64,000 nt of DNA from Afipia sp. OHSU_II-C1. GTDB taxonomy: Bacteria > Pseudomonadota > Alphaproteobacteria > Rhizobiales > Xanthobacteraceae. A program made the translations under genes and the position numbers. The stretch lies in assembly GCF_000497575.1 (NCBI RefSeq), contig NZ_APJI01000006.1:62001-126000 (forward strand), written 5' to 3'. Numbering within the stretch: the stretch's first letter is position 1; each line of letters opens with the position of its first letter. Below are positions 52,726 through 61,848 of the stretch, piece after piece. The notes under the pieces were generated by a model. It worked only from the letters and a program-made list of their open reading frames with translations, had not been told where the DNA came from and made no database searches.

Positions 52726-55586
52726 TGGGCCTGCCGCTCTCGTTCGCCGAACCGTGGCTGCTGGCGGGCCTGCTGAGCCTTCCCGCACTATGGTGGCTGC
52801 TGCGCGTGATGCCGCCGCGCCCGCGCCGCATCGATTTTCCGCCGACGCGCCTGCTGTTCGATATAGCGCCGAAGGAAGAAACACCCTCGCGCACGCCGTG
52901 GTGGCTGACACTGCTGCGCCTGCTCGCCGCTGCGCTGGTGATCCTCGCCGCCGCCGGTCCGGTCTGGAATCCGAGCGAAGGCGTGACGCGCTCCAGCGCG
53001 CCGCTGGTGCTGCTGCTCGACGACGGCTGGAGCGCCGCGTCCAACTGGGATGCCCGCATCAGGACCGCGGACGAGCTGGTTACCAACGCGGAATCCGACC
53101 GGCGCGCTGTGGCGCTTGTGCCGCTGTCGGACGCCACCCGCGACATCACGCTGATGCCGGCCGGAACCGCGCGGGTGGCGCTACGCCAGTTCGCGCCGAA
53201 ACCCTATGCCATCGAGCGCGTCGAGACGCTGCCGGCGCTGGCGCGCTTTCTTGCCAAGACCGGCGACAGCGAAATCGTCTGGCTTAGCGACGGCATCGAT
53301 ACCGGACGCGGCAGCGAGTTCACCGAAGGCTTCGCGAAAACGATTCAGGATCGCGCGCTCACGATCTTTGAAGGCGGCACTTCGCCCGCGCATGCATTGG
53401 TCGCGGCCGAGAATGCGGCCGCGAAAATGACCGTGAAGGTGCTGCGCGCCAGCAGTGGCGGTGGAGATATCGGACTTGTCCGCGCGCTGGACCAGAAGGG
53501 TTCGCCGATCGGCGAAGCGAAGTTTGCGTTTGGCGCGCAGGATCGCGAGACCGAGGCGAGCTTCGATCTGCCGGTGGAATTGCGCAACGACATCACCCGG
53601 CTTGAAGTCTCGGGTGAGCGCTCGGCCGGTGCGGTGCAGCTGCTCGACAAGCGCTGGCGCCGCCGCGCCATCGGCATCGTCTCCGGCGCGACCAGCGATA
53701 CCGCACAGCCGCTGCTGGCCTCCACCTTCTATCTCACACGCGCGCTGGCACCGTTCGCCGACGTGCGGCTGGGCGAGCGCGGCTCGCCCGCGGTGGCCAT
53801 CGGACAGTTTCTCGACCAGAAGCTGCCGATGATCGTGCTTGCGGACGTCGGGACCCTGACGCCGGACATCCGCGACCGCCTCAACACATGGATCGCGCAG
53901 GGTGGCGTGCTGGTGCGCTTCGCCGGGCCGCGTCTCGCCGCCGGCGACGACGATCTGGTGCCGGTGAAACTGCGGCGCGGCGGACGCAGCCTTGGCGGCA
54001 GTCTGACCTGGGAGAAGCCGCAACCGCTGGCGTCGTTCGCCGCCGACGGTCCATTCGCGGGCCTCACCGTGCCGAAGGATATTACGGTGACGCGTCAGGT
54101 GCTGGCCGAACCCGATCCGGCGCTGGCCTCGCGAAGCTGGGCGTCGCTCGCCGACGGAACCCCGCTCGTGACCGGCGAGCATCGCGACAGGGGCATGCTC
54201 GCCCTGTTCCACATCAGCGCGGATATGCGCTGGTCGGACCTGCCGTTGTCTGGCACCTTCGTCGAGATGCTGCGGCGAATCGTCGATATGTCCGGCTACA
54301 CGGCCAACGTGGGCGCAGGAGTCGCCACTGAAGCCGGAGCGGAGACTGTTGCGCCGATCCGCACCCTCGACGGCTTCGGCGCATTCGGTCCGCCGCCTTC
54401 GACTGCAAAGCCGGTGCGCGCCGACTACCGCGACCGCGCCACGCTCGATCATCCGCCCGGTCTCTATGGCCCTGCCGACGGTCCTCTCGCTGTAAACGCG
54501 CTTGCTGCCGCCGACCGGCTCGCGCCGCTCGATACGTCCGCGTTGAAGGCACGCCGCGCGACCTACACCAATGCCGAGCCGCGCGACCTGCGCGGCATCC
54601 TGCTCTCCACCGCGCTAGCGCTGTTCCTGATCGACGCCATCATCGTCGCCATTCTCGGAGGCGGGCTGGCTGCACTGTTCCGGCGCCGCGCCGCAGCGGC
54701 AGCACTCGCCATCGCATTTGCGCTTGCTTCCGTCAGCGGCGTGCCCTCGTCGTCTTACGCACAGGCCCCGAAAGCTCCTGCGAAAAGCGCGCCCGCGAAA
54801 CCTCCCGCAAGCAGCGCCGCCAATGACGACTTCGCCATCAAGGCTGTTGCGCAGACGCGCCTCGCCTATGTCCTGACCGGCAACGCCGATGTGGATTCGA
54901 TTGTGAAGGCCGGCCTGTCCGGCCTGACGCTGTTTCTCGCACAACGCACCGCGTTGGAAGCCGGCGAGCCGGTTGGCGTCGATCCGGCGCGCGACGAACT
55001 CGCCTTTTTCCCGCTGGTGTACTGGCCGGTGATCACCGGCGCGCCGAAGCCGTCGCAGGACGCCATCAACAAGCTCGATGCCTACATGAAGCAGGGTGGC
55101 ACGGTGCTGTTCGACACGCGCGACGCCATTGAGGCGCCGCCGGGTCCCGGCGGTGAATCTCAGACGCCTGGCATGCTGACGTTGCGTGAAATTCTCTCAT
55201 CGCTCGACATTCCCGAGCTTGAGCCGGTGCCGCGCGAACACGTGCTGACCAAAACATTCTACCTGCTGCGCGACTTCCCGGGCCGCTTCAACTCAGGCCA
55301 GACCTGGGTCGAAACGTTGCCGCGCGTCGAGGACGAGGATGCCGCAGACCGTCCCGCACGCGGCGGCGATGGTGTCTCGCCGATCATCATCACCTCGAAC
55401 GATCTTGCGGGCGCATGGGCGATGCGGGCCGACGGCCAGCCGATGCTGCCGCTGACGCCGGGCGATCCGCGCCAGCGCGAAATGGCCTTCCGCGCCGGCG
55501 TCAACATCGTGATGTACACGCTGACCGGCAACTACAAGGCTGATCAGGTACACGCACCGGCGCTGATCGAACGGCTGGGGCAATAA
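52722..55586 (+). CDS. BatA-like N-terminal / DUF4159 membrane protein
   Basis: A 954-residue protein. Residues 1-80 form a BatA-type N-terminal membrane unit (FAEPWLLAGLLSLPALWWLL then WWLTLLRLLAAALVILAAAG); a degenerate VWA-like domain follows (LLLLDDGWSAAS in place of a DxSxS motif); a long middle region contains GATase-like and beta segments; a membrane helix (GILLSTALALFLIDAIIVAI) lies at about 625-650; and the C-terminal 230 residues are the DUF4159 domain. It is the large partner of the MoxR operon. Confidence 0.85.
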   Translation: MMGLPLSFAEPWLLAGLLSLPALWWLLRVMPPRPRRIDFPPTRLLFDIAPKEETPSRTPWWLTLLRLLAAALVILAAAGPVWNPSEGVTRSSAPLVLLLDDGWSAASNWDARIRTADELVTNAESDRRAVALVPLSDATRDITLMPAGTARVALRQFAPKPYAIERVETLPALARFLAKTGDSEIVWLSDGIDTGRGSEFTEGFAKTIQDRALTIFEGGTSPAHALVAAENAAAKMTVKVLRASSGGGDIGLVRALDQKGSPIGEAKFAFGAQDRETEASFDLPVELRNDITRLEVSGERSAGAVQLLDKRWRRRAIGIVSGATSDTAQPLLASTFYLTRALAPFADVRLGERGSPAVAIGQFLDQKLPMIVLADVGTLTPDIRDRLNTWIAQGGVLVRFAGPRLAAGDDDLVPVKLRRGGRSLGGSLTWEKPQPLASFAADGPFAGLTVPKDITVTRQVLAEPDPALASRSWASLADGTPLVTGEHRDRGMLALFHISADMRWSDLPLSGTFVEMLRRIVDMSGYTANVGAGVATEAGAETVAPIRTLDGFGAFGPPPSTAKPVRADYRDRATLDHPPGLYGPADGPLAVNALAAADRLAPLDTSALKARRATYTNAEPRDLRGILLSTALALFLIDAIIVAILGGGLAALFRRRAAAAALAIAFALASVSGVPSSSYAQAPKAPAKSAPAKPPASSAANDDFAIKAVAQTRLAYVLTGNADVDSIVKAGLSGLTLFLAQRTALEAGEPVGVDPARDELAFFPLVYWPVITGAPKPSQDAINKLDAYMKQGGTVLFDTRDAIEAPPGPGGESQTPGMLTLREILSSLDIPELEPVPREHVLTKTFYLLRDFPGRFNSGQTWVETLPRVEDEDAADRPARGGDGVSPIIITSNDLAGAWAMRADGQPMLPLTPGDPRQREMAFRAGVNIVMYTLTGNYKADQVHAPALIERLGQ

Positions 55587-55589
55587 TCC

Positions 55590-57653
55590 ATGCAGTATGG
55601 CATTGCATTCGCCCCCCTCGTTCCCACACTCGTGTTGTGGATCGGTCTTGCCGCGATCGTCGTGATCGCGGCTGTCCTGATGATTGCGCGTGCGCGCGGC
55701 GCGGCGATACGCGTTGCCGCACTGGCGCTGATCCTGCTTGCGCTGGCCAATCCGTCGTTCACGCGCGAGGAGCGCGAACCACTCACCTCGGTCGCCGCCG
55801 TCGTGGTCGACAGGAGCCCGAGCCAGAATTTCGGCGAGCGGACACGCGAGACCAACGAGGCGCGCGAAGCACTGGTCGCCCGTCTGAAGGACATCAAGGG
55901 ACTTGAAGTGCGCATTGTCGAGGCCGGGCAGGCCGACGGCGAAACCGACGGCACCAAGCTTTTTTCAGCGGTCACATCGGCGCTGTCCGATGTGCCGACC
56001 GACCGCGTGGCCGGTGCGTTTCTCATCACCGACGGACGGGTGCACGACATTCCCGCCAATGCTGCCGCCATCGGCTTCAATGCACCGGTACATGCGCTGG
56101 TGACCGGGCGCAGCAACGAGCGCGACCGCCGCGTCGCCATTGTCGCCGCACCCCGTTTCGGCATTGTCGGCCAGACCCAGACCATCACCTATCGGCTCGA
56201 CGATCAGGGCGTGACCAACCAGACCGCCCGGGTCGTGGTCCGGCGCGACGGCGACGTGCTCAGCGAACGCGCGGTGCGCAGCGGCGAACAGGTCAGCGTG
56301 ACCATCGAGATTCCGCATGCGGGACCGAACATTGTCGAGATCGAGGCCTCGAAGCTCGACGATGAACTGACACCGGTGAATAACCGCGCGGTAGTGTCCA
56401 TCGACGGCGTGCGCGACAAGCTACGCGTGCTGCTGGTGTCCGGCGAACCGCATTCGGGCGAGCGCACCTGGCGCAACCTGCTGAAATCGGATGCCAGCGT
56501 CGATCTCGTGCACTTCACCATTCTGCGCCCCCCGGAGAAGCAGGATGGAACGCCGATCAACGAACTGTCGCTGATTGCGTTTCCGACGCGCGAACTGTTC
56601 CAGCAGAAGATCAACGAATTCCAGCTCATCATCTTCGACCGCTACGCGCGGCAGGGCGTGCTGCCGATCTCGTATTTCGACAATATCACGCGCTATGTGC
56701 GCAACGGCGGCGCGGTTCTGGTTTCGGCGGGACCCGATTATGCGAGCCCGACCAGCATCTGGCGCACGCCGCTCGATGCGATCCTCCCCGCAGAGCCGGT
56801 CGGCGTCAGCGAACAGGCTTTCACGGCGCGCCTGAGCAATATCGGCAAGCGCCATCCGGTGACGCGCGGACTTGAAGGCTCCGGCAGCGAGCCGCCGCAC
56901 TGGAGCCGCTTCTTCCGCCTGATCGACACGCGCAACCCCGCCAACCCGCCGATCATGGAAGGCGCCGACGGCAAGCCGCTGTTGCTGCTGTCACGGCAGG
57001 GCGAAGGCCGCGTCGCGCTGCTGCTGTCCGACCACATCTGGCTGTGGGCGCGCGGCTATGAAGGCGGCGGCCCGCATCTCGATCTGCTGCGGCGGATGTC
57101 GCACTGGCTGATGAAGCAGCCGGATCTCGATGAGGAAGCATTGCGGCTGAAAGTCGAGGGCCGCGATCTCGTCGCGATGCGCCAGACCATGGCTGATACC
57201 GTGCAGCCGGTTACCATCACATCTCCGTCCGGCGTGACGCGCCAGGTGACGCTGAACGCTGGCGAACCCGGCGAATGGCGCGCCTCGATCAGCGCCGACG
57301 AGCTTGGCCTCTGGCAGGCCACCGACGGGTCGCTGAAGGCGCTGATCAATGTCGGCCCGGTCAACCCAAAGGAATTCGCGGAAGTCACATCGACAACAGA
57401 GGCGCTGCGTCCGCTGCTTCAGGCGACCGGCGGCGATGCGCGCCGCGTGGCCGACAGCGGCAGCATCGACCTGCCGCGCGTGCTGCCGGTGCGCGCCTCG
57501 ACCGTGTTTCGCGGCGAAGGCTGGCTCGGCGTTAAAATGCGCGATGCGAGCGTTGTGCGCGGCATCGGCGTGCTGCCGATCTTCGCCGGCCTGATTGGTC
57601 TGTTGCTGCTGCTCGGCGCATTCGCCAGCACCTGGCTGCGCGAAGGCCGCTAG
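55590..57653 (+). CDS. large membrane-anchored VWA-like protein of the MoxR operon
   Basis: A 687-residue protein with two N-terminal helices (TLVLWIGLAAIVVIAAVLMI and IRVAALALILLALANPSF), then a VWA-like domain whose MIDAS starts VVDRSPSQNF (DxSxS) and continues at FLITDGRVHD, a central beta domain (PRFGIVGQTQTITYRLDDQG), a glutamine-amidotransferase-like segment (DGVRDKLRVLLVSGEPHSGE, LIIFDRYARQ), and a C-terminal membrane helix. It follows the DUF4159 gene by only 3 bp. No catalytic residue of a known enzyme is clear. Confidence 0.75.
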   Translation: MQYGIAFAPLVPTLVLWIGLAAIVVIAAVLMIARARGAAIRVAALALILLALANPSFTREEREPLTSVAAVVVDRSPSQNFGERTRETNEAREALVARLKDIKGLEVRIVEAGQADGETDGTKLFSAVTSALSDVPTDRVAGAFLITDGRVHDIPANAAAIGFNAPVHALVTGRSNERDRRVAIVAAPRFGIVGQTQTITYRLDDQGVTNQTARVVVRRDGDVLSERAVRSGEQVSVTIEIPHAGPNIVEIEASKLDDELTPVNNRAVVSIDGVRDKLRVLLVSGEPHSGERTWRNLLKSDASVDLVHFTILRPPEKQDGTPINELSLIAFPTRELFQQKINEFQLIIFDRYARQGVLPISYFDNITRYVRNGGAVLVSAGPDYASPTSIWRTPLDAILPAEPVGVSEQAFTARLSNIGKRHPVTRGLEGSGSEPPHWSRFFRLIDTRNPANPPIMEGADGKPLLLLSRQGEGRVALLLSDHIWLWARGYEGGGPHLDLLRRMSHWLMKQPDLDEEALRLKVEGRDLVAMRQTMADTVQPVTITSPSGVTRQVTLNAGEPGEWRASISADELGLWQATDGSLKALINVGPVNPKEFAEVTSTTEALRPLLQATGGDARRVADSGSIDLPRVLPVRASTVFRGEGWLGVKMRDASVVRGIGVLPIFAGLIGLLLLLGAFASTWLREGR

Positions 57654-57718
57654 TGGGCCATTGGCCGACTGGGCCAATGAACAAGTTGGCCAAAAATCCA
57701 GAGGTGGCGTGCGGGAAG

Positions 57719-57940
57719 TTACGCGGCTGAACGCCGGGCCATCGCGACCGACAGCATCGAGATCAGCTCCGATAGCGGAACATGGATGCTGACCGGCTTC
57801 AGCTTGAGCTGGAAAGTCATGATCGCTTCGTGGCAGCGAAGCCCCTTCCCGCCCTTGACTAAGCCCAGATCCCGAATGAGCTTGTAGGTTTTACCGTCCG
57901 CCATTCGCACAAGACGGACGTTCTCAAAATACTTGAGCAT
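57719..57940 (-). CDS. small conserved-looking hypothetical protein
   Basis: A 73-residue protein MLKYFENVRLVRMADGKTYK, then LIRDLGLVKGGKGLRCHEAI and a C-terminal LSELISMLSVAMARRS. No known domain recognised. It stands alone between the MoxR operon and the Zur-box gene pair. It is antisense to nothing and has a plausible start, so I keep it as a real gene with moderate confidence. Confidence 0.6.
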   Translation of the reverse strand: MLKYFENVRLVRMADGKTYKLIRDLGLVKGGKGLRCHEAIMTFQLKLKPVSIHVPLSELISMLSVAMARRSAA

Positions 57941-58098
57941 TCACGCTCTCCTCGTGCGAATGAGAACAGCCGTTCGTTACGATTCGGTCAACCATGACAG
58001 CCATGTAACGGTCGGCGCTCTGTGTCCTTTTGGTCGCGCGCCGCCGCTTTCGGCCAGGCCCGGAGCCTCCTGTGTTGACACCCCGGCTTCGACCAGCG

Positions 58099-58115
58099 AT
58101 GTTATATTATAACAT
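58099..58115. promoter_or_regulatory. Predicted Zur box (17-bp palindrome)
   Basis: ATGTTATATTATAACAT has perfect 8-bp arms (58099-58106 and 58108-58115) around one central T. It fits the ATGTTATA-N-TATAACAT pattern of Zur binding sites known for alphaproteobacteria. It lies 52 bp before the DUF2946 gene and upstream of a ZnuD-like TonB receptor. The identity of the regulator is inferred from the pattern and the target. Confidence 0.8.
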
Positions 58116-58167
58116 TTGGAGCCGGCCTTATCGGGGCTGACCGGATGGGTGTGGGGCGTATCGGCTT

Positions 58168-58521
58168 ATGAACTGGCTGCGATCGAAGGCAAAGAGGCTG
58201 TCGCTGCTGGCACTGTTCGCGCTGGCGCTGCAACTCGGCCTGTCGTTCGGCCATTGCCACCACGATGTCGCCGTTGCCGGTATCGCGGCGAGCCAGTCGC
58301 AAGCATCGACGCCCGATACAGACCACGACCAGGATGTCCATCGCGACCTGTGCGCCATCTGCGCAACCATGGCGATGGCCAACACCCTCGTCGCAGCAGT
58401 TCCGCCCTCGCTGACGATGCCGCTGACGGTCACGGCGCTCCGGACCGCCTTCCATTATGAAACCATCGCGGACGACGCCCGCCGCGGCGCATTCCGCTCC
58501 CGCGCCCCTCCGCAAGCCTGA
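58168..58521 (+). CDS. DUF2946-type small secreted Cys/His-rich protein
   Basis: A 117-residue protein with an N-terminal signal-like helix (AKRLSLLALFALALQLGLSF) followed by FGHCHHD and a second His/Cys patch DHDQDVHRDLCAICATMA, the CAIC typical of DUF2946. The C-terminal part is Ala-rich. Clustered Cys and His suggest metal binding, which fits the Zur-type box upstream and the TonB receptor downstream (about 117 bp). The DUF2946 assignment is by pattern. Confidence 0.75.
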   Translation: MNWLRSKAKRLSLLALFALALQLGLSFGHCHHDVAVAGIAASQSQASTPDTDHDQDVHRDLCAICATMAMANTLVAAVPPSLTMPLTVTALRTAFHYETIADDARRGAFRSRAPPQA

Positions 58522-58637
58522 CTCGAATTGTTGTCCGATCCCGATGATCCCGCGCAGCGGTGATCGCGGGACATTCGAGGTGAGCCGCCCGGTCCCACAC
58601 GATGGATCGGAGGCGGCATCAGGATCAAAGCATCATC

Positions 58638-60980
58638 ATGTCGTACAAGTATCTTCGCGCCTCGCTGGCCGGCGGCTCCGCCGTCGCGATGGCGCTTCTC
58701 GTCAACGGCGCCGCGCGCTCGCAGCAGGGCGATCCTGCTACCGGCGAAACGCTGCCCGAAATCGTCGTGCAGGCGCCGAGCCCGATCCAGCGGCCGCATC
58801 GGCATAGCGCGCAGCCGGGCCGCACCACGGCCGCAGCGCCAGCCGCTGCCCCTGCGCCCAACCCCGAAACCTTTGCGGGCACACTGCCGATTGTCACCGA
58901 TCAGTTTGCCACGGTCACCGTGGTGCCCAATGAGGAAATCCGCCGCAGCGCCGCCGCGACTCTCGGGGATCTCCTGAACAACAAGCCCGGCATCACCGGC
59001 TCGTCTTTCGCGCCCGGCGCATCGAGCCGTCCGATCATTCGGGGGCTCGACGTCAATCGCGTCGGCATTGTCGAGAACGGCATCGGCAGCAACGGCGCAT
59101 CCGATCTCGGCGAAGATCATTTCGTGCCGATCGATCCGCTCTCAACCAATCAGGTCGAGGTCATTCGCGGACCTGCGACACTGCGCTACGGATCGCAGTC
59201 GATCGGCGGCGTGGTCAGCGCCAGCAACAACCGCATTCCCGAAACGCTGCCGTGCAGCGCGGTGCCGTCGATCCAGACTTACGGCTACAACGTCAAGGCG
59301 CCGCAACTCTCGCCGTCGAACCCCTGCGCCAGTTTCGAAACACGCTCGTCGCTCTCCAGCGTCGATCTCGGACGCGAGGGCGCGGTGCTGCTTGATGCCG
59401 CAGGCAACAACGTTGCGATCCATGCCGATGCGTTCGCGCGCAAGACTGAAGACTACAGCATTCCGAATTCGCCCTACCGCTTCGACCCGGCACGGCCGTT
59501 CACCGGCAAGCAGCCGAATTCATCGACACAATCCGACGGCGCGTCGATCGGCGGCTCCTATTTCTTCGCAGGCGGCTTCATCGGCGCAGCGATCCAGCAG
59601 AACAACAGCATTTATCACATCCCCGGCGAGGACGGCGAAGATCACCGCACCCGCATCAGCGCGCGGCAGACCAAGCTGACGGTGAAGGGCGACTATCACC
59701 CCGACAGCAAGGCGATCGACGTGATCCGGTTCTGGGCCGGCGCCACCGACTACAAGCACAATGAAATCGGCCTTGCCGATCCGGCTGATTTTTCAAGCGA
59801 CGGCGTGCGCCAGACCTTCACCAACAAGGAGCAGGAAGGCCGCGTCGAAGTGCAGTTCGCGCCGCTCAATCTGCGCTTTGCGGCCTTGACCACTGCGGTC
59901 GGCGTGCAGGCCTCGCATCAGGAACTGACCGCGCCGAGCCCCGACGATCCGGGCAGCCCGCTCAACGGCCTGTGGGACCCGAACAAGAACACCAAGGTTG
60001 CGGGCTATATCTTCAACGAGTTCAAATTCAGCGAGATCACCAAGGCACAGGTGGCAGCGCGCGTCGAGCATGTGAATTTGAGCGGCACCACACCGGCTTT
60101 CATTCCGGAGCTGTTCGATCTTAACGTCAACCCGGCCGACATCGGCCCGGCGACACCGCGCAACCTGAACTTCACGCCGAAGAGCGGCAGTGTCGGCCTG
60201 ATCCAGAATCTTCCCTGGAATCTCGCGGCCAGCATTACCGGTCAATACACCGAACGCGCGCCCAAGCCTGCGGAACTGTTCTCGCGCGGCGGCCACGACG
60301 CCACCACAACCTTCGATATCGGCAACCCCAATCTCGGCATCGAGACCGCGAAATCAGTTGAAGTCGGGCTGCGGCGCGCCACCGGACCGTTCCGGTTCGA
60401 ACTCACCGGCTACTACACACGCTTCGACGGCTTCATCTATCGCCGCCTCACCGGCAATACGTGTGAGGATGTGACGTGTCAGGCCGGTCCGGGTCTCGAA
60501 CTCAATCAGGCGATCTACTCGCAAAAGAACGCCAACTTCCGCGGCGCCGAATTCCAGTTCCAATACGACGTGTTGCCGCTGTGGGCCGGACAGTTCGGTG
60601 TCGAAGGACAGTACGACATCGTGCGCGCCACCTTCACGGACGGCACCAATGTGCCGCGCATTCCGCCGCAGCGGTTAGGAGGCGGCATCTACTACCGCGA
60701 CGCCAACTGGCTCGCGCGCGTGAACCTGCTGCATGCCTTCGCACAGAACGACATCGGCGGCATCGAGACCTCAACACCGGGCTACAACCGCCTACGGGCC
60801 GAACTGAGCTACACCACCAAGCTCGCCAAGAGCGACTGGTGGGGCGCGCAGCAATTCACCTTCGGCGTTGTCGGCGATAACCTGCTCAACGAGGACATCC
60901 GCAACTCCGTATCCTACAGCAAGGACCAGGTCCTGCTGCCGGGCATCGGCGTGCGCATGTTCGCGAATGTGAAGTACTGA
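58638..60980 (+). CDS. znuD: TonB-dependent receptor, ZnuD-like (predicted zinc uptake)
   Basis: A 780-residue outer-membrane receptor. A signal region (SYKYLRASLAGGSAVAMALL) is followed by a His-rich linker (QRPHRHSAQPGRTT), a plug domain with NKPGITGSSFAPGASSRPII and RGLDVNRVGIVENGIGSNGA, which resembles ZnuD receptors, a VEVIRGPATLRYGSQSIGGV plug end, and a 22-strand barrel ending VRMFANVKY. The TonB box is likely near LPEIVVQAP. The start is ATG 58638 after AGGA. A Zur-type box lies before the upstream gene, so zinc is the best substrate guess. The znuD symbol is an inference. Confidence 0.8.
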   Translation: MSYKYLRASLAGGSAVAMALLVNGAARSQQGDPATGETLPEIVVQAPSPIQRPHRHSAQPGRTTAAAPAAAPAPNPETFAGTLPIVTDQFATVTVVPNEEIRRSAAATLGDLLNNKPGITGSSFAPGASSRPIIRGLDVNRVGIVENGIGSNGASDLGEDHFVPIDPLSTNQVEVIRGPATLRYGSQSIGGVVSASNNRIPETLPCSAVPSIQTYGYNVKAPQLSPSNPCASFETRSSLSSVDLGREGAVLLDAAGNNVAIHADAFARKTEDYSIPNSPYRFDPARPFTGKQPNSSTQSDGASIGGSYFFAGGFIGAAIQQNNSIYHIPGEDGEDHRTRISARQTKLTVKGDYHPDSKAIDVIRFWAGATDYKHNEIGLADPADFSSDGVRQTFTNKEQEGRVEVQFAPLNLRFAALTTAVGVQASHQELTAPSPDDPGSPLNGLWDPNKNTKVAGYIFNEFKFSEITKAQVAARVEHVNLSGTTPAFIPELFDLNVNPADIGPATPRNLNFTPKSGSVGLIQNLPWNLAASITGQYTERAPKPAELFSRGGHDATTTFDIGNPNLGIETAKSVEVGLRRATGPFRFELTGYYTRFDGFIYRRLTGNTCEDVTCQAGPGLELNQAIYSQKNANFRGAEFQFQYDVLPLWAGQFGVEGQYDIVRATFTDGTNVPRIPPQRLGGGIYYRDANWLARVNLLHAFAQNDIGGIETSTPGYNRLRAELSYTTKLAKSDWWGAQQFTFGVVGDNLLNEDIRNSVSYSKDQVLLPGIGVRMFANVKY

Positions 60981-60997
60981 GCGATCTCACCCACATG

Positions 60998-61115
60998 GTC
61001 GTCCCCGCGAAAGCGGGGACCCATAACTCGGCGTCTCTGTTCTGCAAGGAAGCGCAACGGCCCGCGCACACCTCCACCTTTAGGGAGTATGGATCCCCGC
61101 TTTCGCGGGGATGAC
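60998..61115. repeat. Inverted pair of GTCCCCGC-type palindromes
   Basis: GTCCCCGC-gaaa-GCGGGGAC (61001-61008 and 61013-61020) and ATCCCCGC-tttc-GCGGGGAT (61093-61100 and 61105-61112) are two copies of one hairpin in opposite orientation, flanking about 72 bp. It fills the gap between the TonB receptor and the GNAT gene and is of a type common in Bradyrhizobium-group genomes. Confidence 0.85.
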
Positions 61116-61129
61116 ATCGGATGTGCGGC

Positions 61130-61651
61130 TCAGCGGGGAGAGGGAGCAAACGTCCAGTCCGGGCGGACGGCGCCGCTGACGCCTTCAAAAGCGCCCTCGA
61201 CGAGTTCGTGCACCAGGAGCCGCGTGTGATCGACCGGACCCGGCATGGTCGCCCGGCCCTTCGGAATCCGCTTGAATCCAACGCGGCTGTAGTAAGGTTC
61301 ATCGCCAACCAGCAGCACCAGCCGGTGTCCCTTCGCCTTCGCGTCCTTCAACGCGCGGTCGAGCAGTGCCCGGCCCACGCCGCGGTCGCGGAACGGCGGC
61401 TCGACAGTCAGCGGACCGAGCAGCAGCGCCGGCGTGTTGCCGATGCAGACCGGCAATTGCCGCACCGAGCCGACCATCAGCGTGCCGATCCGCGCGGTAA
61501 ACGACAGATCGAGCAGATGATCGACATGCTCGCGCAGCCGATAGGCGCTGAGCGCGTAGCGGCCGGGGCCGAACGTACGCTCGTGCAGGCGCTCGATGGC
61601 CTGCTCGTCGCCGGGGGTTTCGGCCAGGATGGTCAGGGAAAGGTCGGACAT
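61130..61651 (-). CDS. GNAT-family N-acetyltransferase
   Basis: A 173-residue acetyltransferase resembling YhbS-type GNATs: LLGPLTVEPPFRDRGVGRAL is the acetyl-CoA loop with RDRGVG, and the C-terminal YYSRVGFKRIPKG is the conserved end. I chose ATG 61651 (MSDLSLTILAETPGDE); the frame extends 11 codons upstream. Substrate unknown. It is convergent with the TonB receptor and separated by the inverted repeat pair. Confidence 0.83.
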   Translation of the reverse strand: MSDLSLTILAETPGDEQAIERLHERTFGPGRYALSAYRLREHVDHLLDLSFTARIGTLMVGSVRQLPVCIGNTPALLLGPLTVEPPFRDRGVGRALLDRALKDAKAKGHRLVLLVGDEPYYSRVGFKRIPKGRATMPGPVDHTRLLVHELVEGAFEGVSGAVRPDWTFAPSPR

Positions 61652-61744
61652 GATGGACCGCGAATTAGCATCTGGCGTGGGCACGGTCTACGGCTCACCG
61701 GATCGACTGAGCTGAAATCTCCGCCCAATCACGGGTTCACCCGC

Positions 61745-61841
61745 CGTCATACCGGGATGCGCGTCCTTTACGCGCAGGCCCGGAATCCAGAACGACTGGA
61801 TTCCGGCTTCGCTCGCTGGACGCTCGCGCCCCGGAATGACG
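61745..61841. repeat. Palindromic repeat (CCGGAATCCAG / CTGGATTCCGG)
   Basis: An 11-bp perfect stem CCGGAATCCAG (61780-61790) and CTGGATTCCGG (61796-61806) with a 5-nt loop, enclosed by CGTCATACCGGG (61745-61756) and CCCCGGAATGACG (61829-61841), gives a longer composite palindrome between the two leftward genes. Confidence 0.8.
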
Positions 61842-61848
61842 GAGGCGG

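Noticed and set aside
57654-57718. Direct repeats of the phrase GGCCA in the gap after the MoxR operon
   Set aside because: Copies are short and consistent with composition (TGGGCCATTGGCC-type overlap). No operator or terminator structure is supported.
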